This document shows, piece after piece, positions 34,655 through 43,178 of a stretch of DNA of 64,000 bases. The notes beneath the pieces are model-generated. The model searched no databases, was not told the origin of the DNA, and saw only the letters and a program-made list of their open reading frames with translations. The stretch lies in contig NZ_JAUHTR010000003.1 of assembly GCF_030418125.1 (NCBI RefSeq), positions 248,001-312,000 of the forward strand, written 5' to 3'. The stretch's first letter is position 1. Every line of letters starts with the position of its first letter. This stretch comes from Fictibacillus fluitans. Lineage in GTDB: Bacteria > Bacillota > Bacilli > Bacillales > Fictibacillaceae. The translations under genes and the position numbers were made by a program.

Positions 34655-34731
34655 GTTGTAAAACCCCTTTTCATCAAATTTACTTAACAAAGTTAAATGT
34701 AATTCATGCGAATTAAAATCAGTACTCAAAA

Positions 34732-34765
34732 ATTATATTATAAGTTAACATTTACGTCAACGTAA
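34732..34765 (-). promoter_or_regulatory. Promoter of the MFS gene with palindromic operator
   Basis: On the minus strand TTGACG (34755-34760), a 17-bp spacer and TATAAT (34732-34737). The palindrome TTACGT-CA-ACGTAA (34752-34765) covers the -35 box. It lies between the divergent pump and MerR genes and is the likely regulator site. The spacer is 17 bp rather than the 19 bp usual for MerR-activated promoters, which suggests repression. Confidence 0.5.
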
Positions 34766-34846
34766 CTATTTCCTTTTTTATATAGCTTTATGTTATTTTG
34801 AGTATAGAGTTTTGGAATCCAATGTTCTTTAAAGGAGATTTTTCAA

Positions 34847-35278
34847 ATGACGGGTTTAAAAATAGATGAAGTGGCAAAGCAAAGCGGACTGACAAAACGA
34901 ACAATCCGTTACTATGAGCAGATTGGGCTGCTGTCTTCACCGCCTCGAAGTGAGGGGGGATTCAGGTTATATTCAGAGGAACATGTTAATTTTTTAAAGA
35001 AGATTACAAATGCCAAAGAAGTAATGGGTTTTTCTCTTGCGGAACTTCAGGAATTCATTAAGCTGAACGATACGCTTGAACTCCAGCGCCATGATTACAG
35101 ACAGGTGAAGGGAACAGAGCTTCAAAGAGAAAAGCTTGAAAAGGTTCTTGACACTGTTGAGGAGCAGCTAAAACTTTTGGAACAGAAAAAAAAGAATATT
35201 CTAAAGGTGGAAGGTGATCTGGTTTCCCTCAGGGATCGGGCAAAGGCAGCCCTTATCCGTTTTGAAGAGGAAAAATAA
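34847..35278 (+). CDS. MerR-family transcriptional regulator
   Basis: A 143-residue regulator with the MerR winged helix (KIDEVAKQSGLTKRTIRYYEQIGLL, then RSEGGFRLYSEEHV) and a long dimerisation helix (about 85-140). It lacks a separate drug-binding domain, and has no Cys that would indicate metal sensing. AAAGGAG precedes the ATG. It probably regulates the divergent MFS-usp genes and itself. The effector cannot be read from the sequence. Confidence 0.9.
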   Translation: MTGLKIDEVAKQSGLTKRTIRYYEQIGLLSSPPRSEGGFRLYSEEHVNFLKKITNAKEVMGFSLAELQEFIKLNDTLELQRHDYRQVKGTELQREKLEKVLDTVEEQLKLLEQKKKNILKVEGDLVSLRDRAKAALIRFEEEK

Positions 35279-35303
35279 AAAAGCCGGCAGAGTGGCCGGC
35301 TTT
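35277..35303. terminator. Bidirectional terminator
   Basis: AAGCCGGC and GCCGGCTT flank a short loop, with A- and T-runs, between the MerR and flavodoxin-like genes. Confidence 0.75.
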
Positions 35304-35937
35304 AATAGGATTGCTTGATGACATTTCCTTCTGGCGGAATGGGATTTTCCTTGAGCAGGCGAGCGAAATGATAAAGGTTGTACCCCATAATTTCGGCGTG
35401 CTGCATGGTAAATTCATTTTCATATCCTTTTGCTTCTATATACGAAGGACCGGGTCCCGCTTCTCCCACCCAATAGGTGTCAACATTTGGCGGGATCGTA
35501 AATCCGATGTGCGAGAGTGCATAGATCACAGACCGGCTGACCTGTTTTGCTCCGTCCTCGTTGCCAGTAACTACCACACCTCCCACTTTATTATAAAAGA
35601 TATATTGACCTTGCTCATTGGTTTCGCTGCTTGCCCCGTAGAGACGTTCAATCAAAACGGTCGTCAAACTGCTCTGCTGGCCAAGCCAGATGGGAGATCC
35701 AATGATCAAAACATCAGCTTCTTTCACCTTTTCATAAATAACAGGCCATTCATCCTGGTCGCTGATTGCTTCTCCGGTAACTCCATATTCGATGTTGTAA
35801 TCAACAAGTGTAATAATTTCTGTTACCATTTCCTTTTTATCAAAAATTTTCACCACTTCATCAATTAAAGCCCTGGTATTCGATGTTTGGTTGCTTGGAT
35901 TCAGTGTACAATTAATCACAAGTGCCTTTAAAGTCAT
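35302..35937 (-). CDS. Flavodoxin-like NAD(P)H-dependent FMN reductase
   Basis: A 211-residue flavodoxin-fold oxidoreductase. The FMN phosphate loop is INCTLNPSNQTSNT near the N-terminus, GSPIWLGQQSSLTTVLIERLYG is the second FMN-binding stretch, and VVVTGNEDGAKQVS the third. Members reduce FMN or quinones with NAD(P)H. The ATG at 35937 follows AAGGAGC; the frame to 36018 has no site. It is monocistronic. Confidence 0.82.
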   Translation of the reverse strand: MTLKALVINCTLNPSNQTSNTRALIDEVVKIFDKKEMVTEIITLVDYNIEYGVTGEAISDQDEWPVIYEKVKEADVLIIGSPIWLGQQSSLTTVLIERLYGASSETNEQGQYIFYNKVGGVVVTGNEDGAKQVSRSVIYALSHIGFTIPPNVDTYWVGEAGPGPSYIEAKGYENEFTMQHAEIMGYNLYHFARLLKENPIPPEGNVIKQSY

Positions 35938-36018
35938 ACCGTTCTCAGCTCCTTTTCCCTCTATTACCTTTCTCTTCTGTACCCCTAGATTCTTTATAAA
36001 AACATTCCGCATAAACAA

Positions 36019-36046
36019 CCGCAGGCTTCCTATAGGAAACCTGCGG
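36019..36046 (-). terminator. Hairpin after the neutral protease gene
   Basis: CCGCAGG-TTTCC-TATA-GGAA-GCCTGCGG on the minus strand, followed by TTGTTTAT. It has a long stem but a poor T-tract. Confidence 0.55.
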
Positions 36047-36063
36047 TGGAATATCCTTATTAT

Positions 36064-37707
36064 TTAGTTTACGCCGACATTGGTCCAGGCTGTTTTCACC
36101 GCATTGTACTCTGTGCTTGTGTTTCCGTATAAATCAGCAGCTGCACTAAGTAAAGCAGCACGTGCACCACTGAAATTGGTCGATGGTGTCATATAGCGGG
36201 TCAATGCTCTGTAATAAATTTTCTCTGCTTTGGCTTTTCCAATAGCGGTGATGGTATTGTAGGCGGCTTTGTTTGGAATTCCGCTGTTCGTATGCACGCC
36301 CCCATTGTCACTGGAGGTGTTGACATAACCGCTCATATGGTCAGGCTGACCGTAAAGTTTTGGATTGGACAAACTGCGCAGGCCGTCTCCGGCTGTGCCT
36401 GGTGTATAAACATCTTCTCCCATCAGCCAGTCGTTTGGATCAAGGAAATAACCGAAAACATCGGACATTGATTCATTCAAGGCCCCGGATTGATAGGAGT
36501 AATTGAGTCCTGCTGTCCTCTCGGTAACAGCATGGGTCAGCTCATGCGCCACAACGTCAAGTGCGCCAGACAGCGGACGGAAGACTTGTCCATCCCCGTC
36601 CCCATAGACCATCTGCGAACCATTCCAGAACGCATTGTTGTATCCCGAGCTATAGTGGACGGTAGACCTGATAGTGGAACCTGCGTTATCAAAGCTGTTG
36701 CGGCTGTGTGTATTTTTATAATAATCATATACTTTGCCGGCATAGTAGTTCGCATCCACATCTGCTCCTTGAGAAGTGGAATTCCATGCATTATCAGCAT
36801 CTGTCGAATAAACGCCGGGAAGGCTGGAACCATTTCGTGCTGTATACGTCTCAATCACGCCGGACATGGCTTTAGTGGTGTCATACAAATAGTAAGTGCC
36901 GCCAGAAAGGTACGTGTTCAACGTTTTATAATCTCCAAGAACACCGTAGCCGGAGCCAGAGGTTGGGCCGTCCTGGTTGACGGCGTTAAAGCTTTTCAAA
37001 ACTTTTCCGCTGGCGGCATCCACATATACCTGCCAGTTTGCAGGATAGGGATCAATGAATTGAAGCGCCACCCGGTAGGCGAGCTTGTATTGATTTTGAT
37101 CCTTAAGGATGACCAGTTTGGATTTTTCGACGGTGTCGCTGACCTTCGCTCCTTTAAAAGCAAGCGGCTTGCTGTTCTCTTTTTTCGGCTGTTCACCGAT
37201 ATGTTTCCATGCAGCACGGATGGCGCTGATACCTGTAAGCTTTTTGGATGACTTCACGTTCTCGGGAAGATTGGCATGGACGTCTCCATTAATTGCCATA
37301 ATTCTTCCTTGTTTATCGGTATGGACCATGAACACCGCTCCGTCAACAGGAACCCCGTTAATGGATTGGTTGAACACATAATGTGTCATGCCCAGGCTGT
37401 CCTTTTCTTTCGTTACAAGTGTAAGGTGATGAGAAGCATTGAATTGAAAGAGCTGTTTGTTGCTGTCAATAAAGGCAAGAACTTCTTTCTCGGTATGATA
37501 TGTACCTTTTGAAAGTTTCCCTGCAATAAAGGAAGGAATGGCTTTGTCCTTAGATGTTGTGACTTGGACCTGAGGAGTAAGGGTTTGGCTATTCTCATGA
37601 AGAACAAGCTTTTGCGATTTTGTTCCCGGCTCGTTGGCTGCTGCTGCCTGGTAGGCGGAACTGAATAACAGACCTGCGGATAATAATGCAATAACACCTT
37701 TTTTCAT
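36064..37707 (-). CDS. npr: Bacillolysin-type neutral protease (M4)
   Basis: A 547-residue secreted thermolysin-family preproprotein. A signal peptide (1 to about 26) is followed by the FTP and PepSY propeptide (about 60-215). The mature M4 domain has HELTH at 388-392, the zinc-ligand Glu in GALNESMSDV (about 411) and the catalytic His in NGGVHTNSGIPNKA (about 472). It degrades extracellular proteins in stationary phase. AGGAGGG precedes the ATG at 37707. It is the second secreted metalloprotease in the window. Confidence 0.95.
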   Translation of the reverse strand: MKKGVIALLSAGLLFSSAYQAAAANEPGTKSQKLVLHENSQTLTPQVQVTTSKDKAIPSFIAGKLSKGTYHTEKEVLAFIDSNKQLFQFNASHHLTLVTKEKDSLGMTHYVFNQSINGVPVDGAVFMVHTDKQGRIMAINGDVHANLPENVKSSKKLTGISAIRAAWKHIGEQPKKENSKPLAFKGAKVSDTVEKSKLVILKDQNQYKLAYRVALQFIDPYPANWQVYVDAASGKVLKSFNAVNQDGPTSGSGYGVLGDYKTLNTYLSGGTYYLYDTTKAMSGVIETYTARNGSSLPGVYSTDADNAWNSTSQGADVDANYYAGKVYDYYKNTHSRNSFDNAGSTIRSTVHYSSGYNNAFWNGSQMVYGDGDGQVFRPLSGALDVVAHELTHAVTERTAGLNYSYQSGALNESMSDVFGYFLDPNDWLMGEDVYTPGTAGDGLRSLSNPKLYGQPDHMSGYVNTSSDNGGVHTNSGIPNKAAYNTITAIGKAKAEKIYYRALTRYMTPSTNFSGARAALLSAAADLYGNTSTEYNAVKTAWTNVGVN

Positions 37708-37838
37708 AAATACCCTCCTAATGTTCTTTATAGGGGGCGCCCTTATCCTCATCATAGCATAGGGGAATATTTACGTTATTGGGAAAAATAGTGTAATTTT
37801 CTTTTGATTTCTCTCGTATCCGGCATGATGTTTTCCCA

Positions 37839-37868
37839 AGTGTCAAGACACTAAAAATAGAGTATAAT
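37839..37868. promoter_or_regulatory. Palindrome and -10 box between npr and the DUF4259-like gene
   Basis: AGTGTC-AA-GACACT (37839-37852) is a perfect 6-bp dyad placed at the -35 position relative to TATAAT (37863-37868) for rightward transcription. It may be an operator for the divergent genes. Nothing else is visible in the 254-bp gap apart from ribosome binding sites. Confidence 0.35.
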
Positions 37869-37961
37869 TTTTTGTCAGGTTTAATTGATAAATTTTGGTT
37901 TGTCATAAAGCTGCAGGAGGAATGGTAGTAGAGTAGGATACTAAAAAAGGAGCCTGATACG

Positions 37962-38327
37962 ATGGGTACACGGGGAACAGGCCTGCTCGACAATGAAACA
38001 GCAAGTCGTGTCAAAGAAAGATTCGAGGAACTGTTGAATGATGATGTAACCGTCCACGAAGCGACGAAAATGATACTTGATGACTATCACAAGCAATATG
38101 ACGAACAAGAAGACCTTGAAGTTTTATCACAAGTATATTTCGGGCTTGCTGCCGGACAGCTTGAAGAGGATAAACTGTTGGAGGAAATCAGGACCAGAGC
38201 CATTGAGCTTATTGATCGTGGAGCGGACCTGAACCATTGGGAACAGGACGAAGAAGACTATCCCAGGAGAGAGGAAGTTCTTCTTGGCTTTAAAGAAAAG
38301 CTATTAGCAAAAGGCAAAGCATTTTAA
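37962..38327 (+). CDS. DUF4259-like protein
   Basis: A 121-residue acidic helical protein. The opening MGTRGTGLLDNETASRV resembles the start of DUF4259 proteins (MGxxGxGxFDND...). Some members are linked to toxin-immunity loci, but none is visible here. AAGGAG precedes the ATG. The rest is helical with many Glu and Asp. A terminator follows. Function unknown. Confidence 0.65.
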   Translation: MGTRGTGLLDNETASRVKERFEELLNDDVTVHEATKMILDDYHKQYDEQEDLEVLSQVYFGLAAGQLEEDKLLEEIRTRAIELIDRGADLNHWEQDEEDYPRREEVLLGFKEKLLAKGKAF

Positions 38328-38330
38328 GAG

Positions 38331-38364
38331 ACAGTACGCCGTACAAGGCAGTACTGTTTTTTTT
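38331..38364 (+). terminator. Rho-independent terminator
   Basis: ACAGTAC-GCC pairs with GGC-A-GTACTGT, followed by eight T residues. Confidence 0.75.
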
Positions 38365-38513
38365 GACTATGACATTTGTCCTGAAATAATATAAAGATAT
38401 AATTATTCCCATAATCTCTTTAAATGAAACCTGTTTTATGTTATGATTAATAGAATCAATAAAAAATATTTGGGTTTTTTCGCTTTTTGTCCCTCATATT
38501 GGAAAGGGGATTG

Positions 38514-38753
38514 ATGACCATGAATCAATCTAAAATTCAAGAGATGTTGGTCGATTTAAAAGCAAAGCAGTACATTGAATCTGAAATAACCCACACACTA
38601 AGTCAAAATAACATTCCTTTCCTTTCTATTAGCTACAGTAAAAGGGAACATGTTTTTCAACTAAAATACAGCGAAAATCAGGAAGTAGTCTCATTTGCAA
38701 ACGTAACTGCCGCCACTGATGCGATTACCGCAGAATTCTGCAGACATAAATGA
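38514..38753 (+). CDS. Small hypothetical protein, 79 residues
   Basis: A 79-residue protein with a helix-strand-strand-helix look: KIQEMLVDLKAKQYIES, then FLSISYSKREHVFQLKYS and a C-terminal helix. No family is recognised. GAAAGGGG lies five bases before the ATG at 38514; the ATG at 38520 is also possible. It has its own terminator and is the first of two unknown genes ahead of the stressosome-type gene. Confidence 0.6.
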   Translation: MTMNQSKIQEMLVDLKAKQYIESEITHTLSQNNIPFLSISYSKREHVFQLKYSENQEVVSFANVTAATDAITAEFCRHK

Positions 38754-38754
38754 G

Positions 38755-38779
38755 CACCGTGATCACACGGTGTTTTTTT
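38755..38779 (+). terminator. Rho-independent terminator
   Basis: A perfect stem CACCGTG / CACGGTG followed by seven T residues. Confidence 0.8.
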
Positions 38780-38861
38780 CATGGGTAAATTTGCGGAATG
38801 ATATTATTGGCATCGGGTTATGGTATAATCAGGCGAAATTAATTATAGAAAGAGGCAAAGC

Positions 38862-39353
38862 ATGCTATCATTTCAAGAAAAAATAGAACTTATAGAAACA
38901 AATTTCCCTCAGCTTAACAGAAAAAATATCTCACTCGGACGAGTCAATTACCACCTGGAAGAAAGCAAAAGAGATAAGAAAGTTGTCGTACAGCAGCTGC
39001 ATCCGAATGGAAACGGCTTTGTGTATGCAGGCCACCTGGACCGCAGGCAAAAGGATGACAAGGAATTGGTTAACATTCGCGAGTACAGCGCAGAAGATCT
39101 TATTTCTATCATTTCAAACTCCATAGCGTATTTAAGCAGCGAAGAGTCAGTGGCTGCTCCCAAGCCGAAAGATCCTGTGAAGGAATTTTGGACAGGAGGC
39201 GCTGACAATGAAAGGCTGCTTCTTGTGAACGAAGATGAATTATGGAATATTTATGCCGGTCTTAATCTCGAAGCAGCGTTTGAGTCGTATATAGAGGCAC
39301 ATGATTATCTTGTGGAAGAAGGATTCGAGAAAATTTCAAGCACCTCCCGCTAG
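38862..39353 (+). CDS. Hypothetical protein, 163 residues
   Basis: A soluble protein of 163 residues. The N-terminal half has alternating strands (ISLGRVNYHLEESKRDKKVVVQQLHPNGNGFVYAGHLD). A Ser/Pro/Lys linker (about 93-107) leads to a helical C-terminal part (ELWNIYAGLNLEAAFESYIEAHDYLVEEGF). AGAGGC stands before the ATG. It is 66 bp upstream of the RsbR-like gene with no terminator between, so they may be cotranscribed. No family recognised. Confidence 0.65.
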   Translation: MLSFQEKIELIETNFPQLNRKNISLGRVNYHLEESKRDKKVVVQQLHPNGNGFVYAGHLDRRQKDDKELVNIREYSAEDLISIISNSIAYLSSEESVAAPKPKDPVKEFWTGGADNERLLLVNEDELWNIYAGLNLEAAFESYIEAHDYLVEEGFEKISSTSR

Positions 39354-39419
39354 ACATCCGATAATAGGGGAAGTAAACTTTTTGTATAAAGATATTTAAT
39401 TATACAAGGAGTATTTTCA

Positions 39420-40262
39420 ATGAATAAAAATCAAGAATTACATCAATTTCTTTTAAAAAGGGCCAGGAATCTGACCGAGGAATGGTATAATTCTCTCGAT
39501 AAATCCAGCACTTCCGGAGTATATACCTCCAATGACCCGACAGTGATTGAAACGCTGAAAGCGCAAAATTACGAGTTCCACATTCATCTATGCGAGGTTC
39601 TTGTAAAGCCGGAGGAGATTTTCTTTAAAGAGTTTGCAGATTGGATAGTAAAAATCGCCAAAGATAATGAGCATCAGAGAACGCCCATCCATTTAATCAT
39701 CAAAGAATTCATGCGGGTACGCCAGCAATATTTTGATTATATCAATGAGTTTGCAGCGTTAAACCGTGATTCTCTGAATCAAGAGGAAATCGATGAATGG
39801 AACCGTCTGATGATTAAAGTGTTTGATGCTGTCATGCTGCAATTTATCGAGGAGACACATAAATATTCCACCGACCGGCTGCGTGCCCAGCAGGAACTGC
39901 TCAATGAATTAAGCTCTCCGGTGATTTCGCTGAATAACGATACGGCATTATTGCCTCTTGTAGGTGATGTCGATACAGCCAGAGCGAAATTTATTCTGGA
40001 AAATACATTAAATCAATGCGTACAGAAACGGATTGGCCATTTGTTTATCGATTTATCAGGAGTGGTGATGATCGATACGATGGTTGCCCACGAATTGTTT
40101 CAGCTGATTGATGCGCTTAATCTTGTTGGAGTAAAGACTACATTGTCCGGAATCCGTCCCGAGATTGCTACAACTGCGGTTCAACTGGGTCTTTCCTTTG
40201 ACCGGGTATCAGTAACCTCAACACTGGCCCAGGCCATTGATTTTAGAGACCAGCAAAAATAA
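39420..40262 (+). CDS. rsbR: RsbR-type stressosome protein (STAS domain)
   Basis: The 280-residue protein has an N-terminal non-haem globin-like sensor domain (1 to about 150) and a C-terminal STAS domain (about 160-275). ISLNNDTALLPLVGDVDTARAKFI and the phosphorylation-loop segment HLFIDLSGVVMIDTMVAHEL are close to the RsbRA-D paralogues of B. subtilis. These form the stressosome with RsbS and RsbT that controls SigB. AAGGAG precedes the ATG. No rsbS/rsbT/sigB genes are nearby, as with the dispersed B. subtilis paralogues. It implies a SigB-like response in this organism. Confidence 0.9.
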   Translation: MNKNQELHQFLLKRARNLTEEWYNSLDKSSTSGVYTSNDPTVIETLKAQNYEFHIHLCEVLVKPEEIFFKEFADWIVKIAKDNEHQRTPIHLIIKEFMRVRQQYFDYINEFAALNRDSLNQEEIDEWNRLMIKVFDAVMLQFIEETHKYSTDRLRAQQELLNELSSPVISLNNDTALLPLVGDVDTARAKFILENTLNQCVQKRIGHLFIDLSGVVMIDTMVAHELFQLIDALNLVGVKTTLSGIRPEIATTAVQLGLSFDRVSVTSTLAQAIDFRDQQK

Positions 40263-40280
40263 ATAGTTATTCACATCCAA

Positions 40281-40314
40281 AAACAGCATTCACGATTCGT
40301 AATGCTGTTTTTTT
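40281..40314 (+). terminator. Terminator of the rsbR-like gene
   Basis: AAACAGCATT pairs with AATGCTGTTT and ends in a T-run. Confidence 0.85.
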
Positions 40315-40493
40315 GAATTTACCGGGCATGAGGGTATGATATACATAAGAGACTATTCAAAAAGGTTTTGCTTAAACTTTATGTGATCTTTGTAAAAGCT
40401 TCTTGATCAGTTGTTGTAGCACAAGGTGCGAGCATCCTTGAGCGGAGAACAACTTCTTGCAAGAGCAACAAAGGCTACAAAAAAGGAGGACAT

Positions 40494-41468
40494 ATGGAAT
40501 TAAAAGGGATTCACCACGTGTCAGCGATTACGGCTAAGGCAGGAAAGAATTACGACTTTTACACAAAGGTGCTCGGAATGCGCCTGATCAAGAAGACGGT
40601 CAATCAGGATGACACCTCTGTTTACCATTTGTTTTACGGTGATGAAAAGGGAAATGCGGGAACAGAATTAACTTTTTTTGAAATCCCGATGGCAGGAAGA
40701 AATCATGATGGCGCCAACAGTATTTCTGAAATTTCGCTGAGGGTAAAAGATGACGAGGCATTGAAATTCTGGAAGAAGCGATTTGAAGAAATGAACGTAA
40801 ACCATGAGGAAATGTCGGAACGATTCGGCCGTATGTCCCTCATGTTTAAAGATGATGAGGGACAGCGCCTTTTGCTGGTATCGGATGAAACCAATAGAGG
40901 AGTGTCTGCGGGTGTACCCTGGGATAAAAGCCCGGTTCCAAAAGAATACGGCATCACCGGGCTGGGTCCCGTCAGGCTGACTGTACGAACGAAAGAGCTT
41001 ACAGAGGAGGTCATTACCGAGCTTTTAGGATTCAGAAAAAAAGGAGAATACCCGCCGTTTCAGCCCGGACAGCCGGATATTGTGGTGTATGAAACAGGCG
41101 AAGGCGGTACAGGGGCAGAGCTTCATATCGAAGAACGAAAGGATTTGGCCCCTGAACGCCTTGGAAGAGGGGGCGTGCATCATGTTGCCTTCCGTGTTCC
41201 TGATGAGGAGGAGCTGAGGAACTGGATAGAAAAAGTTCAGAATGCCCAGTTCCCCAACTCCGGATTTGTTGACCGGTTTTACTTTAAGTCGCTTTACTTC
41301 CGGGAATTAAACGGTATTTTATTTGAACTTGCCACGGACGGACCAGGATTTGCTACGGATGAAGATATGGAGCATCTGGGAGAATCATTGGCGCTTCCGC
41401 CATTTCTGGAGCCAAAACGCCAGGAGATCGAGTCCAGGCTGAAACCGCTGGAAACAAAATTACCGTAA
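40494..41468 (+). CDS. mhqO: Ring-cleaving dioxygenase (MhqO/MhqA-like)
   Basis: A 324-residue protein with two paired vicinal-oxygen-chelate modules. The metal ligands His and Glu are visible: IHHVSAITA at the start, then in the second half GGVHHVAFRVPD and ELNGILFELATDGPGF. Relatives are induced by hydroquinones and catechols and open aromatic rings. AAAAAGGAGGA stands before the ATG. It is followed 69 bp later by an azoreductase gene; this pairing mirrors the quinone-responsive genes of B. subtilis under MhqR. No MhqR-type operator was recognised upstream. Confidence 0.88.
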   Translation: MELKGIHHVSAITAKAGKNYDFYTKVLGMRLIKKTVNQDDTSVYHLFYGDEKGNAGTELTFFEIPMAGRNHDGANSISEISLRVKDDEALKFWKKRFEEMNVNHEEMSERFGRMSLMFKDDEGQRLLLVSDETNRGVSAGVPWDKSPVPKEYGITGLGPVRLTVRTKELTEEVITELLGFRKKGEYPPFQPGQPDIVVYETGEGGTGAELHIEERKDLAPERLGRGGVHHVAFRVPDEEELRNWIEKVQNAQFPNSGFVDRFYFKSLYFRELNGILFELATDGPGFATDEDMEHLGESLALPPFLEPKRQEIESRLKPLETKLP

Positions 41469-41537
41469 ATAAAGGGTATGTGCTTCCTTTCTTTGTATCA
41501 TATTAATTCTGTACAAAGGATAAAGGAAGGGATACAA

Positions 41538-42173
41538 ATGACAACAGTATTATATATAACGGCGCACCCTCATGATGATACACAATCCTACAGTATGGCG
41601 GTTGGAAAAGCATTTATTGATGCCTATAAACAGGCCAATCCAACTGATAAGATTGTTCACCTGGATTTGTACAAAGAACATATTCCTCAAATTGATGTGG
41701 ATGTGTTCAGCGGATGGGGAAAACTTAGAACGGGTTCTACCTTTGATCAACTGTCAGAAGATGAAAAAACAAAAGTACAGAGACTTTCTGAACTGACCGA
41801 TCAGTTTACAGCGGCAGATAAATATATTTTCGTAACACCTCTGTGGAATTTTTCGTTTCCTCCGGTAATGAAAGCCTATATTGATTCAATTTGTACAGCA
41901 GGAAAGACGTTTAAATATACCGAACAGGGGCCTGTTGGGCTGCTGACTGACAAAAAAGCACTGCATATCCAGGCACGCGGAGGCATCTATACAGAAGGGC
42001 CGGCAGCAGGACTTGAGATGGGCCACCGGTACATCGGTGTCATCATGAACTTTTTTGGCATTCCTTCATTCGAAGGTTTGTTTGTGGAAGGGCAAAATCA
42101 ATTCCCCGACCGGGCCGAAGAGATTAAACAACAGGCGATCACAAGAGCGCAGGAAATGGCACAAAGCTTTTGA
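41538..42173 (+). CDS. azoR: FMN-dependent NADH-azoreductase
   Basis: A 211-residue flavodoxin-like azoreductase that reduces azo dyes and quinones with two electrons, avoiding semiquinones. The FMN phosphate loop lies in [14 protein letters not shown], the isoalloxazine-binding stretch in [18 protein letters not shown], and [16 protein letters not shown] follows. The length equals that of B. subtilis AzoR2. The ATG at 41538 has AAAGGAAGGG upstream. It is cotranscribed with the dioxygenase gene and closed by a strong terminator. Confidence 0.93.
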   Translation: MTTVLYITAHPHDDTQSYSMAVGKAFIDAYKQANPTDKIVHLDLYKEHIPQIDVDVFSGWGKLRTGSTFDQLSEDEKTKVQRLSELTDQFTAADKYIFVTPLWNFSFPPVMKAYIDSICTAGKTFKYTEQGPVGLLTDKKALHIQARGGIYTEGPAAGLEMGHRYIGVIMNFFGIPSFEGLFVEGQNQFPDRAEEIKQQAITRAQEMAQSF

Positions 42174-42182
42174 CCGCATCAA

Positions 42183-42214
42183 AAAAGCGAAGGCGCATAA
42201 CGCCTTCGCTTTTT
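42183..42214. terminator. Bidirectional terminator
   Basis: AAAAGCGAAGGCG / CGCCTTCGCTTTTT, a perfect stem between azoR and the convergent MBL-fold gene. Confidence 0.88.
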
Positions 42215-42217
42215 ATT

Positions 42218-43039
42218 TTAGGTAGAGAACCATTCTCCCTTAAGTGCCTTAATGTACCTTTTGGCAGATTGCTGAACCGACTGGGAAGCATTTTCCTTCA
42301 CAACCCTGTGGAATGCATTGTATAGCCGGCTAAAAGGCAGGGCTTCTACCGTGCTTGCCATGCGTTCCACGGTGGATGCGGGAAGTGGAATTAAATTTGG
42401 ATAGCTGTACATGAAACTGACCCAATTTCTGTCTGCTGCTACCTGGATAATGTCACCTGTCAGAAGTACCCCTTTTCCGTCATTGCCCAAAGACCAGTGG
42501 ACAACAGCACCGCCTTTGTAATGACCACCAAGCCTCCAGAGGGTAAGGCCTTCGCTGAGTTCGAGCGTTTCGCCGGACCAAAATTTGATCATCGGACTTG
42601 AACGGGTGATCCACTCTTTGTCATCCTCATGAATATAGATTGGTGCGTCAAATGCTTCCGCCCATTCCACCTGGGTGGAATAGTAATGTGGATGAGATAG
42701 TGCGATGGCATCAATCCCTCCTAATTGCTTAAGGTGCTCAATCGTTTCATCATCAAGATAGGTCACGCAGTCCCATAAAAGATTGAAGCGGTTAGTCTGT
42801 ACAAGGTAGGCCGTTTGCGAAATCGCAAAAGCCGGTTCGGTATGTATGCTGTACAGATGTGATTCGTCTTCTTGAATGGTATTTTTGAAATTTTGGTTTT
42901 TCATCTCTTTCAGCGTGGTCCATGACTGTCCCGTAGGTAAAACAAATTGGCGTTCCTCTGTGCAAATGATGCAGGATTTGGGAGGGTGCTCGGATGGGGG
43001 ATATTGTACTCCGCAAGTGCTGCAAATAAATGGATTCAT
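42218..43039 (-). CDS. MBL-fold protein with N-terminal zinc knuckle
   Basis: A 273-residue protein. Residues 6-26 hold a rubredoxin-like CSTCG...CIIC pair, followed by a metallo-beta-lactamase fold. The usual HxHxDH motif is replaced by SHPHYYST, so the Asp and third His are missing. The later ligands GGHYKGG, LLTGDIIQ and the C-terminal NAFHRVV are present. It may bind one metal or act on an unusual substrate. AATGAGGAGGATGAA precedes the ATG. It is monocistronic. Confidence 0.78.
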   Translation of the reverse strand: MNPFICSTCGVQYPPSEHPPKSCIICTEERQFVLPTGQSWTTLKEMKNQNFKNTIQEDESHLYSIHTEPAFAISQTAYLVQTNRFNLLWDCVTYLDDETIEHLKQLGGIDAIALSHPHYYSTQVEWAEAFDAPIYIHEDDKEWITRSSPMIKFWSGETLELSEGLTLWRLGGHYKGGAVVHWSLGNDGKGVLLTGDIIQVAADRNWVSFMYSYPNLIPLPASTVERMASTVEALPFSRLYNAFHRVVKENASQSVQQSAKRYIKALKGEWFST

Positions 43040-43178
43040 TTCATCCTCCTCATTTTAATTAATTTCTTTATGCCTTGATTATATAGCAAATCACCTGTAG
43101 TAATAAACAATTACTGGTAACGGCAGCATTACATATTCTACCCTGATCTACAAAAACTAACGGCAGAACAGGGGTGGT

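Noticed and set aside
40320-40493. Possible insertion-sequence end or regulatory hairpin before mhqO
   Set aside because: The text resembles some IS ends (GAGACTATTCAAAAAGG), but no inverted partner, target duplication or transposase remnant is visible.
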